Made by a program: the position numbers and the translations under genes. DNA of 64,000 bases, from the NCBI RefSeq assembly GCF_000380505.1, contig NZ_AQYH01000010.1:434001-498000 (forward strand). The letters are read 5' to 3'. Shown piece after piece: positions 1 through 7,870 of this stretch. The notes beneath the pieces were generated by a model. That model did not search any database, was not told the DNA's origin, and worked only from the letters and a program-made list of their open reading frames with translations. The stretch comes from Kaistia granuli DSM 23481. GTDB taxonomy: Bacteria; Pseudomonadota; Alphaproteobacteria; Rhizobiales; Kaistiaceae. The first letter of the stretch is position 1. Every line of letters begins with the position of its first letter.

Positions 1-951
1 ACCCGGTCCTCGACCGAGGCGATCAATCTGGTCGCCTCGTCGCTCGGCCAGATGGAGATCGGGGAGGGGGACGAGATCATCCTCTCCATCCTCGAACACC
101 ATTCCAACATCGTGCCCTGGCATTTCCTGCGCGAGCGCAAGGGCGCGGTGATCAAATGGGCGCCGATCGCCGATGACGGCACGTTCCTCATCGACGAATT
201 CGAGAAGCTGATCACGCCGAAGACCAAGATCGTCGCGATCACCCACATGTCGAACGTCACCGGCACCGTCGTGCCGATCCAGGACGTCATCCGCATCGCG
301 CATGCCCATGGCGTCAAGGTGCTGGTGGATGGCAGCCAGGGCGCCGTGCATCTCCCGGTAGACGTGCGGGCGCTCGACGCCGACTTCTATTGCGTCACCG
401 GCCACAAGCTCTACGGCCCGACCGGCATCGGCGTGCTCTACGCCAAGAAGGCGCTGCTCGAGGTGATGCCGCCCTTCCTCGGCGGCGGCGAGATGATCCG
501 CGACGTCACCGAGGACAACGTCACCTATGGCGAGCCGCCGCACCGCTTCGAGGCCGGCACGCCGCCGATCGTCCAGGCGATCGGGCTCGGCGCGTCGCTC
601 GAATATATGGAGCGCCTCGGCCGCGACCGCATTCTCGCCCATGAGGAGCGGCTGCGCGACTACGCGACCGAGCGGCTTTCAGCGATCAACAGCCTGAAGA
701 TCTTCGGCACGACGAAGGACAAGGGCGCGATCATCTCGTTCGAGATGGCCGGCGCCCATGCCCATGACATCTCGACCATCATCGACCGCGAGGGCGTCGC
801 CGTCCGCGCCGGAACCCATTGCGCCCAGCCGCTCTTGCAGCGCTTCGGCGTGAACTCCACATGTCGGGCGTCGTTCGGTCTCTACAACACGTTCGACGAA
901 GTCGACCGCCTTGCCGATGCGCTGATCAAGGCGCATGCTTTCTTCGCATGA
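1..951 (+). CDS. sufS: Cysteine desulfurase SufS (5' end cut by window edge)
   Basis: SufS is a PLP-dependent group II cysteine desulfurase that takes sulfur from L-cysteine and passes it as a persulfide to the SUF iron-sulfur assembly complex in the cytoplasm. The reading frame is open from base 1, so the start lies upstream; 316 residues are visible and roughly the first 95 of a typical 410-residue protein are missing. Seen: the motif LEHHSNIVPW near the beginning, the PLP-binding lysine in TGHKLYGPTG (codon 406-408) and the catalytic cysteine in RAGTHCAQP (codon 820-822). A DUF59 gene and sufA follow on the same strand, as at the end of rhizobial suf operons; sufBCD are expected just to the left. 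Identity is very secure. Confidence 0.96.
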   Translation, partial: TRSSTEAINLVASSLGQMEIGEGDEIILSILEHHSNIVPWHFLRERKGAVIKWAPIADDGTFLIDEFEKLITPKTKIVAITHMSNVTGTVVPIQDVIRIAHAHGVKVLVDGSQGAVHLPVDVRALDADFYCVTGHKLYGPTGIGVLYAKKALLEVMPPFLGGGEMIRDVTEDNVTYGEPPHRFEAGTPPIVQAIGLGASLEYMERLGRDRILAHEERLRDYATERLSAINSLKIFGTTKDKGAIISFEMAGAHAHDISTIIDREGVAVRAGTHCAQPLLQRFGVNSTCRASFGLYNTFDEVDRLADALIKAHAFFA

Positions 952-960
952 GGATCTGAA

Positions 961-1362
961 ATGGACGATATCGCGCTGATCGGCGAAGCGAACAACGAAG
1001 CGGCGGAAGCGGATGCGACCGCCGCCCCGGCTGCCTCCGCCATTCCGGCCGAGGAGCTGGAGCGTCTGACCGGCGACATCATCGCCGCGCTGAAGACGGT
1101 CTACGATCCGGAGATCCCGGCGGACATCTACGAGCTCGGCCTGATCTACAAGATCGACGTCGACGACGACCGTAATGTCGCGATCGAGATGACGTTGACG
1201 GCGCCCGGCTGCCCGGTCGCGGGCGAGATGCCCGGCTGGGTCGAGAATGCCGTCGGCTCGGTGCCCGGCGTCGGCCGTGTCGATGTCACCATGACCTTCG
1301 ACCCGCCCTGGTCGCAGGATCGCATGTCGGACGAAGCGCGAGTCGCGCTCGACTGGTATTGA
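961..1362 (+). CDS. sufT: SUF-associated DUF59/MIP18 family protein (SufT-like)
   Basis: This 133-residue cytoplasmic protein belongs to the DUF59/MIP18 family, whose SUF-operon members help mature iron-sulfur proteins. An Ala/Glu-rich N-terminal stretch of about 30 residues precedes the domain, which shows YDPEIPADIYELGLIY (about 48-63), the conserved reactive-cysteine segment TLTAPGCP (Cys84) and a C-terminal FDPPWSQDRMS. It starts 9 bases after sufS, with GAGG at a normal distance from the ATG, so it is very probably cotranscribed. The domain is certain; the exact biochemical role is inferred from family and position. Confidence 0.92.
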   Translation: MDDIALIGEANNEAAEADATAAPAASAIPAEELERLTGDIIAALKTVYDPEIPADIYELGLIYKIDVDDDRNVAIEMTLTAPGCPVAGEMPGWVENAVGSVPGVGRVDVTMTFDPPWSQDRMSDEARVALDWY

Positions 1363-1370
1363 GGCCGGCC

Positions 1371-1829
1371 GTGGGCATGGCGCCGCCGATCACCGGGGTT
1401 CTGGAGACGGCGATCTATGTCGACGACGTCCAGCGCGCCGCCGCCTTCTATCGCGACATTCTCGGCCTGCGGCCGCTGATCGCCGACGATCGTCTGGTGG
1501 CGTTCGACGCCGGTCCGGCGAGCGTGCTGCTGGTGTTCCGGCGCGGCGCGACGCTGAAGGACGTGCATCTGCCCGGCGGCACGATTCCGGCGCATGACAG
1601 CAGCGGCCCCTATCATTTCGCGCTGCGCATCCCGAAGGACAAGCTCGGCGCCTGGCGCGACTATCTGGTGGCGAAGGGCGTCGTCATCACCGCCGAGATG
1701 GTCTGGCCGCAGGGCGGCGAGAGCCTCTATTTCAACGATCCCGACGGCCATGTCGTCGAGCTGGCGACGCCCGGCATATGGTCGAACGATTCCGATCTGC
1801 CGGTCGGCGCCTTGCAGAACGGGATCTGA
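1371..1829 (+). CDS. VOC family (glyoxalase/bleomycin-resistance fold) protein
   Basis: A small vicinal-oxygen-chelate metalloprotein of about 152 residues. Two beta-alpha-beta-beta-beta modules are recognisable: LETAIYVDDVQRAAAFYRDI at the start, and SLYFNDPDGHVVELATPG at the end, which carries the usual metal-ligand Glu. The substrate cannot be read from the sequence. It sits between the DUF59 gene and sufA, an unusual place for a VOC protein, and probably rides in the same transcript. The start is uncertain: GTG at 1371 lies 6 bases after GAGG; an ATG at 1377 and a TTG at 1359 are in frame. Confidence 0.85.
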   Translation: MGMAPPITGVLETAIYVDDVQRAAAFYRDILGLRPLIADDRLVAFDAGPASVLLVFRRGATLKDVHLPGGTIPAHDSSGPYHFALRIPKDKLGAWRDYLVAKGVVITAEMVWPQGGESLYFNDPDGHVVELATPGIWSNDSDLPVGALQNGI

Positions 1830-1884
1830 TGGCCGATCTTAAGGGCCGACAAGGGCGCTTCGCGCCGCGAATTGGAGATATGCC

Positions 1885-2277
1885 ATGGGCGTCCGTTCAC
1901 GCTTCGCCGTGATGACCCTGACCGAGGCCGCCGCCGAGCGGATCCGCGAACTCGTCGAGGATTCGACCGAGGCGGCTCTCGGTCTGCGCATCGGCGTCAA
2001 GAAGGGCGGCTGCGCCGGCATGGAATATACCATGAAGCTGGTCGCCGAGCCTGATCCGAAGGACGAGCGCATCGAGGGCCACGGCGCGACCGTGTTCATC
2101 GATCCGGCCGCCGTGCTCTACCTGCTCGGCACCGTCATGGATTTCGAGACGACCAAGCTCCGTTCCGGCTTCGTCTTCAAGAACCCGAACGAGGTGTCGG
2201 CCTGCGGCTGCGGCGAGTCCGTCATGCTGAAGCCGGCTGATCTCGCCGAGGCGGCGTCGGCCGCGGCCGACCGTTAA
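1885..2277 (+). CDS. sufA: HesB/IscA-type iron-sulfur carrier SufA
   Basis: An A-type carrier that accepts Fe-S clusters from the SUF scaffold and delivers them to target apoproteins. The 130-residue protein contains the three invariant cysteines: Cys43 in KKGGCAGMEY and Cys107 and Cys109 in ACGCGES near the C-terminus. The start ATG is preceded by GGAG at 7 bases; a second in-frame ATG at 1912 would give the shorter family-typical N-terminus. It closes the suf gene run on this strand and is followed by a hairpin at 2300-2324. Confidence 0.93.
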   Translation: MGVRSRFAVMTLTEAAAERIRELVEDSTEAALGLRIGVKKGGCAGMEYTMKLVAEPDPKDERIEGHGATVFIDPAAVLYLLGTVMDFETTKLRSGFVFKNPNEVSACGCGESVMLKPADLAEAASAAADR

Positions 2278-2299
2278 CATCCCGCTACCGGAAGGCTAA

Positions 2300-2324
2300 C
2301 AGGCGGTGCGCTGTTAACCGCCTG
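2300..2324 (+). terminator. Hairpin after sufA, weak candidate terminator
   Basis: CAGGCGG and CCGCCTG form a perfect 7-bp stem around an 11-base loop in the 80-bp gap between sufA and tenA. The following bases CTTTCGG hold only three T residues, so an intrinsic terminator or attenuator is possible but weak. Confidence 0.35.
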
Positions 2325-2357
2325 CTTTCGGCTGCGCTGATTTCCCCCGCGTCCACG

Positions 2358-3035
2358 ATGGAGACTGGTTTGTCGAACCTCTTCGAGCGTCTGAAGTCTG
2401 ATGTCGCCGCCGATTGGCAGGCCTATGTCCGCCACCCCTTCGTGCTCGGCCTCGGCGACGGCACGCTGCCCAAGGCCAGCTTCCAGCACTATCTGGTGCA
2501 GGATTATCTGTTCCTGATCGAGTTCGCCCGCGCCTATGCCATCGGTGTCTACAAGGCGCCGAACGCGGAGGAGATGCGCAAGGCCTCGGCCGGCATGCAC
2601 TCGATCCTGGACGAGACGAACCTGCATCTGACGCTTTGCGCCGAATGGGGTCTTTCTCAGGATGCCGTTGAAAGAACTGTGGAATCCCGAGCCACCGTGG
2701 CCTATACGCGCTTCGTCCAGGAAGCCGGTCTGCGCGGAGACATGCTCGATCTCATCGTGGCGCTGTCGCCCTGCGTCGTCGGCTATGCCGAAATTGGCAC
2801 CGACCTCGCCGCCTCCGGCACCGGCCTCGACGGCACGAATCCCTACACCGCCTGGATCCGCGAATATGCCGGCGAGGGCTTTCAGGCCGTGGCGCAGGCG
2901 AGCCTTGCCCAGATCGACCGTCTCGCGGCATTGTCGCTGACCGAGGCGCGCTACCCGCGCCTGCTCGAGACCTTCCGCCAGGCGACGCGGCTCGAGGCCG
3001 ACTTCTGGCAGATGGGTCTCGATATCGCCGACTGA
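2358..3035 (+). CDS. tenA: TenA family aminopyrimidine aminohydrolase
   Basis: TenA (thiaminase II) hydrolyses aminomethyl-pyrimidine in thiamin salvage. The 225-residue all-helical protein shows the family signatures HYLVQDYLFLIEFARAYA (Asp49 in QDY), the catalytic cysteine Cys139 in LSPCVVGYAEIG with Tyr143 following, and a C-terminal acidic residue in ATRLEADFWQM. No TPP riboswitch is apparent in the 80-bp leader, and thiD is 20 kb away, so it is not in a thiamin operon here. A related PqqC-like fold is possible, but the catalytic cysteine favours TenA. Confidence 0.9.
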   Translation: METGLSNLFERLKSDVAADWQAYVRHPFVLGLGDGTLPKASFQHYLVQDYLFLIEFARAYAIGVYKAPNAEEMRKASAGMHSILDETNLHLTLCAEWGLSQDAVERTVESRATVAYTRFVQEAGLRGDMLDLIVALSPCVVGYAEIGTDLAASGTGLDGTNPYTAWIREYAGEGFQAVAQASLAQIDRLAALSLTEARYPRLLETFRQATRLEADFWQMGLDIAD

Positions 3036-3043
3036 GGACACCG

Positions 3044-3394
3044 ATGACCGCCGATCTCGACTATCTCGCGGAGTTGTTCGAGCCGGTCGGAAACGTCCGT
3101 ATCCGCCGCATGTTCGGCGGCCAGGGCATCTTCCGCGACGGGTTGATGTTCGGCCTCGTCGCGGAGGACGCGATCTACCTCAAGGTCGACGACACCACCC
3201 GCCCGGCCTTCGAGGCGGAGGGCTGCGACCCGTTCGTCTATGCCTCCAAGAACGGCCGCGAGACATCGCTCGGCTACTACCGCCTGCCCGAACGCCTGTT
3301 CGATGATCCGGACGAACTTCGCGATTGGGCTTTGGCGGCGGTCGACGTGGCCATCCGAGCCAATGCCGCCAAGCCGTTGAAACAACGGAAGTAA
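3044..3394 (+). CDS. TfoX/Sxy N-terminal domain protein
   Basis: A 116-residue protein consisting only of the TfoX N-terminal domain, with signatures RRMFGGQGIFRDGLMFGLV (about 22-40), YLKVDD and PFVYASKNG. Full-length TfoX/Sxy in gammaproteobacteria also has a C-terminal domain and activates competence genes; stand-alone N-domains are common in alphaproteobacteria and have no established role. It begins 8 bases after tenA, so the two are likely cotranscribed. Confidence 0.85.
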   Translation: MTADLDYLAELFEPVGNVRIRRMFGGQGIFRDGLMFGLVAEDAIYLKVDDTTRPAFEAEGCDPFVYASKNGRETSLGYYRLPERLFDDPDELRDWALAAVDVAIRANAAKPLKQRK

Positions 3395-3407
3395 GGCTTT
3401 CACTCAA

Positions 3408-3449
3408 CCCTCGCCCGCAAGCGGGCAGGGGCAGGGTAGACTTGACCCT
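3408..3449. repeat. Two adjacent hairpins between convergent genes
   Basis: GCCCGC-AA-GCGGGC (3413-3426), extended by CCCT/AGGG across a one-base bulge, is followed at once by AGGGT-7 nt-ACCCT (3433-3449). They occupy the 53-bp gap between the TfoX-N gene and the convergent fusion gene and overlap the latter's TAG. No T-tract is seen, so they may be a bidirectional terminator or a short dispersed repeat unit. Confidence 0.45.
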
Positions 3450-6400
3450 ATGCTTCGACTGTAGCCTCTGCCGGGGGCGCTTTCGCCTTCAACGCGATCT
3501 CCGTCACGGCCGTATTATCAACCTTGCCGGAGCCCAGCAGCGGCAGCTTCTCCGCGAAGAGCACCGTGCGCGGCAGCATGATCTCCGACAGGCCACGGCC
3601 TCGGGCGAAGCGCTGGAATTCCGAGAGGTCGGCTTCCGGCCGCGCCGTCACCAGCACGATTTCCTCGCCCTTGCGCTCATGCGGCACGGCGGCGGCAGCC
3701 GTGGCGTGATGCGGCCAGAATTCGCCGGCCAGAGCCTCGATCGCCGCTAGCGACACCATCTCGCCGCCGACCTTGGCGAAGCGCTTGGCGCGGCCGGAAA
3801 TCGTGATGAAGCCGTCGTCGATGGTGACGATGTCGCCGGTATCGTACCAGCCGTCCGATGGTGGCTGGAGTTGGCCCGGCGCCTCGGCGCGGTAGTAGCC
3901 GCGCATGACATTGGCGCCGCGCACGAGCAGCTTGCCGCCTTCCTGGATGCCGGCGATCTTTTCCAGCCGCGTCTCGATGCCGGGCAGCGCCTTGCCGACC
4001 GAGCCGGGGCGATTGGCCATCGGGGTGTTGATGGCGATGACCGGCGATGTCTCCGTGGTGCCATAGCCTTCCAGAAGCCGGATGCCGAACTTCTCCGACC
4101 AGACCCGGCGGGTTTCCGGCTTCACCCGTTCGGCGCCGGCGAAGACGTAGCGCACGGAATAGAAATCATAGGGATGCGCCATGCGGGCATAGCCGGCGAG
4201 GAAGGTGTCGGTGCCGAACAGGATGGTGGCATTCACGTCATAGGCCATCTCGGGCACGATCCGGTAATGCAGCGGCGACGGATAGAGCATCTGCCGGACA
4301 CCGGAAAACAGCGGCAGCAGGCAGCCCGCCGTCAGTCCGAAGGCGTGGAACAGCGGCAGTGCGTTGAGGACGACATCCTCGCTCGAGAAATCGATGACGC
4401 TGGCGATCTGCTGGCGGTTCGCCTGGATGGCGTGGTGGCTGAGCGAAACGCCCTTCGGCGTGCCCTCCGAGCCGGAAGTGAACAAGACGACCGCCTCGGC
4501 TTCCGGACCTATCGGGCGCTGGAAGGCGGCGCGGCTCACAAAACGGGGGGCGATGCCGCCAGCCATGGCGAACAGTTTGCGGAAGAGGCCGATTTCGCCG
4601 CGCAGGTCCTCCAGATAGACGAGGCGGGCATTGGCACCGAGGATGTCGGCGAGGGGCTGCAGGCGACCCTTTTCGATGAAGAGCCGCGACGTCAGCACCA
4701 GCTTGACCTCGGCGGCCTTGCGGGCGGCTTCGACAGAAGCGGGGCCGGCCGAGAAGTTCAGCATGGCCGGAATGCGGCCGGTGACCTGCAGGGCGAAGAA
4801 GGTGACGACGGCGGCGGTGGTGTTGGGCAGCAGCACGCCGACACGCTCGCCCGGCTCCGACAGCTTGGCGAAGGACTTTCCCAGCGCGAAGGCGCCGCGG
4901 ATGATCTGCGTATAGCCGATCGGGTTGCGCGTGACGTCCTCAAGCACCGGCCGCTTGCCGTGGATGTGGCGGGCGTGCAGCAGGCCGTCGAACAGCGTCT
5001 CCGCCGCCGGGCTGGTCGCATAGACCATCTCGGTCATGATCGCCTGCAGATGATGGCCGGCTTCGGTGCGACGTTTGCGGCCGACCAGGCCGGGCGTCAG
5101 CGCGATCCGCCGCGAAGGCAGCACGGTCATCTTGATCTCCGGGAAGAGGCGCTGGCGCACCTTGCCCTTCAGCCGCGAGAAGAGGGTGTATTGCGCGCCA
5201 TCGATGCGGACCGGGATGATCGGCACCTCGGCCAGCGCCGCGATCATCGCCGGGCCGTCATAAACCTTCATCAACGCGCCGGTGACGGTGATGCGCCCCT
5301 CCGGGAAGATCACCAGGCGGCGGCCTTCCTTGACCAGCTTGACCATCTTGCGGACGGTGAAGGGGCTGGTCGGATCGACCGGGATCAGATCGAAGAACAG
5401 GAACGCCGGCTGCACCCACCAGCGGGTCGCAATGTACTTGTTGATGGCGAAGACGGGCTTGCCCGGCAGCATGCAGCCGAGCAATACGGCGTCGATGAAC
5501 GAGGTGTGGTTGACGACAACGACGGCCGCGTCCTCGCCGTCGCCGTAATTCTCGAGGCCCTTCACGCGGGCGCGGAAGAGCAGCTGCATCAGGCGATGGC
5601 CGATCGCCTTGACCAGTTCGTCGGGCACGAATTTCAGACAGACGATCGCCGCGAGAACGTTGGCGAGGCCGAGCCAGAACAGCAATTGCAGCGTCGTGAC
5701 GCCGATGGCGAGCAGTCCGGCGGCGAGGCCGGTGCCGATCACCATCAGCGCGGAATTCATGATGTTGTTGCCAGCGATCGCCGAGGAGCGCTCATGCTCG
5801 TCGGCGCGCGACTGCAGCAGCGCATAGAGCGGCACAGTGAACAGGCCGCCACCAAAGGCGACGCCGACGAGGTCCACCAGCACGCGGATGCCGGCCCAGG
5901 AGGTGATGAAGGCGCTGAAATCGAGGGCGCCGCCGGTGCCGACCGCGCCGAGCGCGGTGGCGGAATGCGACAGGTCGACCAGGAAGAGCGCCATGACAAG
6001 CGCGCCGATCGGCGTGTGACGGGCCGAGATGCGGCCGGCCAGCACCTTCGCCGTCGCCGCCGAACCAAGCGCGATGCCGACGACGAAGGCGGCGACGAGC
6101 AGATTAGCAACGATCTCGTCGACTTTCAGCGTCGATTTGGCGAAGTCGGGGAAGACCGACATCACGATCAGGCCGATCATCCAGAACCAGGAGATGCCGG
6201 AGACGGCGAGAAAGAGCGTCCGCTTGCGGCGGATCGCTGCGAAGGCGCCGCGGCTCGACCCGATCAGCGAAAAACGGAAGCGGCCGGCACCGGGGGCGGG
6301 CGGCGCGGAGGGAATGAAGAAGGCCGCGACGGCGCCAATCAGCGCGACGGAGACGAGGCCGACAATGGCGATCCACTTGCCGCCGAGGCCGATGGTGAGG

Positions 6401-6948
6401 CCGCCGAACAGGGTGCCGAGCAGGATGGCGACGAAGGTCGAACCCTCGAACAGCGCATTGGCGGCGACCAGCCGCTCGCGGCCGACGAATTGCGGCAGGA
6501 TCGAATATTTCGCCGGTCCGAAGATCGTCGACTGCACCGCATAGAAGAACATGCCGAGCAAGGCGAGGGGGGCCGAATGGATCATGATGGCGTAGGCGGA
6601 GAGGATCGCCAGCGCCACTTCGGCGAGCCGGGTCCAGCGCACGACCAGCTTCTTGTCGACCGTGTCCGAGAGACGGCCGGAGACGCCGGAGAACAGGAAG
6701 AAGGGCAGCATGAACACGGCGCCGCCCAGCGTCACCGCCACTTGCGGCGACAGGCCGAACAGGTCCGCGCCACCATAGGCGACCATGAAGCCGAAGGCGC
6801 TCTTCAGTGCGTTGTCGGCGAAGGCGCCGAACCATTGCACGATGAAGAGCGGCAGGAAGCCCGGCGTCTTCAGGAGCGGTGGCGATCCGGACCGTGCAGG
6901 TTCCACGGGCTGGGCGTCCGGCGGGGATGTCTCGGTCAATGCGTCCAT
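3448..6948 (-). CDS. LplT-PlsC-Aas fusion: MFS lysophospholipid flippase / acyltransferase / acyl-ACP synthetase
   Basis: A 1166-residue inner-membrane protein that appears to combine the whole lysophospholipid repair pathway. Residues 30-450 are an MFS carrier resembling LplT (starting FLPLFIVQWFGAFADNALK). Residues 460-680 are a PlsC-type acyltransferase with the HX4D motif in NHTSFID (His481, Asp486) and IFPEGR. The remainder is an AMP-forming acyl-CoA/ACP synthetase with FTSGSEGTPKGVSLSHH (about residue 820). In E. coli these activities are two genes, lplT and aas. The ATG at 6948 is preferred over an upstream in-frame codon at 6984 because AGG precedes it and family similarity starts soon after. 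It is divergent from tetR and almost certainly controlled by it through the operators at 6994-7038. Confidence 0.9.
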   Translation of the reverse strand: MDALTETSPPDAQPVEPARSGSPPLLKTPGFLPLFIVQWFGAFADNALKSAFGFMVAYGGADLFGLSPQVAVTLGGAVFMLPFFLFSGVSGRLSDTVDKKLVVRWTRLAEVALAILSAYAIMIHSAPLALLGMFFYAVQSTIFGPAKYSILPQFVGRERLVAANALFEGSTFVAILLGTLFGGLTIGLGGKWIAIVGLVSVALIGAVAAFFIPSAPPAPGAGRFRFSLIGSSRGAFAAIRRKRTLFLAVSGISWFWMIGLIVMSVFPDFAKSTLKVDEIVANLLVAAFVVGIALGSAATAKVLAGRISARHTPIGALVMALFLVDLSHSATALGAVGTGGALDFSAFITSWAGIRVLVDLVGVAFGGGLFTVPLYALLQSRADEHERSSAIAGNNIMNSALMVIGTGLAAGLLAIGVTTLQLLFWLGLANVLAAIVCLKFVPDELVKAIGHRLMQLLFRARVKGLENYGDGEDAAVVVVNHTSFIDAVLLGCMLPGKPVFAINKYIATRWWVQPAFLFFDLIPVDPTSPFTVRKMVKLVKEGRRLVIFPEGRITVTGALMKVYDGPAMIAALAEVPIIPVRIDGAQYTLFSRLKGKVRQRLFPEIKMTVLPSRRIALTPGLVGRKRRTEAGHHLQAIMTEMVYATSPAAETLFDGLLHARHIHGKRPVLEDVTRNPIGYTQIIRGAFALGKSFAKLSEPGERVGVLLPNTTAAVVTFFALQVTGRIPAMLNFSAGPASVEAARKAAEVKLVLTSRLFIEKGRLQPLADILGANARLVYLEDLRGEIGLFRKLFAMAGGIAPRFVSRAAFQRPIGPEAEAVVLFTSGSEGTPKGVSLSHHAIQANRQQIASVIDFSSEDVVLNALPLFHAFGLTAGCLLPLFSGVRQMLYPSPLHYRIVPEMAYDVNATILFGTDTFLAGYARMAHPYDFYSVRYVFAGAERVKPETRRVWSEKFGIRLLEGYGTTETSPVIAINTPMANRPGSVGKALPGIETRLEKIAGIQEGGKLLVRGANVMRGYYRAEAPGQLQPPSDGWYDTGDIVTIDDGFITISGRAKRFAKVGGEMVSLAAIEALAGEFWPHHATAAAAVPHERKGEEIVLVTARPEADLSEFQRFARGRGLSEIMLPRTVLFAEKLPLLGSGKVDNTAVTEIALKAKAPPAEATVEA

Positions 6949-6993
6949 GACGTCAAACCTCAGCCTGTTCGCGGCATCTCGCAAGCCGCTTTA

Positions 6994-7010
6994 ATTGAAC
7001 AATGTTCAAT
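6994..7010. promoter_or_regulatory. Palindromic operator, copy 1 (probable TetR site)
   Basis: A perfect 17-bp palindrome ATTGAACAATGTTCAAT lies between the divergent fusion gene and tetR. Its 15-bp core is repeated exactly at 7024-7038. It covers the expected transcription start of the fusion gene. AT-rich perfect dyads of this size beside a divergent tetR gene are typical TetR-family operators; binding itself is inferred. Confidence 0.75.
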
Positions 7011-7038
7011 TTATATCTGCGTTTTGAACAATGTTCAA
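7010..7038 (-). promoter_or_regulatory. Promoter of the LplT-PlsC-Aas fusion gene
   Basis: On the minus strand TTGAAC (7038-7033), a 17-base spacer and TATAAA (7015-7010) form a near-consensus housekeeping promoter about 60 bp upstream of the ATG at 6948. The -35 box is inside operator copy 2 and the predicted start point falls in copy 1. On the plus strand TTGAAC (7024) with TATGCG (7046) at 16-base spacing could serve tetR. Confidence 0.6.
7024..7038. promoter_or_regulatory. Palindromic operator, copy 2 (probable TetR site)
   Basis: TTGAACAATGTTCAA is an identical 15-bp copy of the core of the first palindrome, 29 bp centre to centre, almost three helical turns, so two dimers could bind the same face of the DNA. 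It contains the -35 elements proposed for both divergent promoters. Confidence 0.75.
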
Positions 7039-7096
7039 TATGTGTTATGCGTCGGCCATGAAAAACCAATCCTGTTGACGCGAAGGACAGCCAAGG

Positions 7097-7708
7097 ATGG
7101 CGCGGCGCAGCGACCATGCACCGGAGGAGCTCAAGCGGCTGGCGCTTGAGGCAGCCGAGGTGATCGCCCTGGAGGAGGGGCTGCGCGGCCTGACTGTGCG
7201 CCGTGTCGCCGAGCGGATCGGCTACGCGCCCGGCACGATCTACAATCTCTTCGCCAATCTCGACGACCTGATCGTCCAGCTGAACGGCATGACGCTGGAC
7301 GCGCTGGCGGTCGAACTCGGCGCCGCGGCCGGCGGCAGCCCGGCGACGCGACCGCAGCGTCTCGTCGAGGCCTATTTCGACTTTGTCGAGAGCAGGCCGC
7401 GACTCTGGAGCCTGTTGTTTGAGCATCGCCTGCCGGAGGGCGCTGACTTGCCCGACTGGTATCGGCCGAAGCTGGCGGCGCTGATCGGCCTGGTGGCCGA
7501 GGCGCTGGAGCCGTTGATGCCGGATAGGTCCGCGGAGGCACGCTACGCGGCCACCGTCACCATGTGGGCCGGCCTGCACGGCATCTCGACGCTGGCCGTA
7601 TCGGCCAAATTGACGCTGGTCGCCGAGACCGAGCCGCGCCAGCTCGGCCATCTTCTGGTCGACCGGATGCTCGGCAATCGGGACGGAACAGGACCGGAAC
7701 CCGTATGA
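7097..7708 (+). CDS. TetR/AcrR family transcriptional regulator
   Basis: A 203-residue repressor with an N-terminal helix-turn-helix (about 25-55: LRGLTVRRVAERIGYAPGTI, then YNLFANLDDL) and a ligand-binding C-terminal half with LWSLLFEHRLPEG. It is divergent from the phospholipid-repair fusion gene, with two identical palindromes in the 148-bp gap, so it most likely represses both itself and that gene in response to an acyl or lipid-related ligand. The ligand is inferred only from the target gene. Confidence 0.9.
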   Translation: MARRSDHAPEELKRLALEAAEVIALEEGLRGLTVRRVAERIGYAPGTIYNLFANLDDLIVQLNGMTLDALAVELGAAAGGSPATRPQRLVEAYFDFVESRPRLWSLLFEHRLPEGADLPDWYRPKLAALIGLVAEALEPLMPDRSAEARYAATVTMWAGLHGISTLAVSAKLTLVAETEPRQLGHLLVDRMLGNRDGTGPEPV

Positions 7709-7780
7709 TAGCCCTGCCTGTAGTATCCATGGACGGAGTGGTTGCGCTCTCAGGGGGGCGCGAGTGGCCTGGCGGTGCTC

Positions 7781-7798
7781 AGGCGCCCTTGGGCGCCT
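7781..7798. terminator. GC-rich dyad after tetR
   Basis: AGGCGCCC-TT-GGGCGCCT is a perfect 8-bp inverted repeat in the gap between tetR and the Crp/Fnr gene. It lacks a T-tract; it may end tetR transcription or act as an operator for the downstream regulator. Confidence 0.3.
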
Positions 7799-7870
7799 CG
7801 CTCGTCAGGAAGCGAATTGAATGCTATCGGTTGTGGGCACTAGTGGGTGCATTGTCGACGGAGGGCAGGG

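Noticed and set aside
2278-2357. Possible TPP riboswitch before tenA
   Set aside because: The 80-bp gap contains only a simple hairpin and lacks the conserved CUGAGA/ACCUGA-type elements.
3871-7149. A 1092-codon open frame antisense to the LplT-PlsC-Aas gene
   Set aside because: Composition is Arg/Gly/Asp/His-rich without any domain, and it covers a gene with clear catalytic motifs and the operator region. It is a shadow frame of GC-rich coding sequence.
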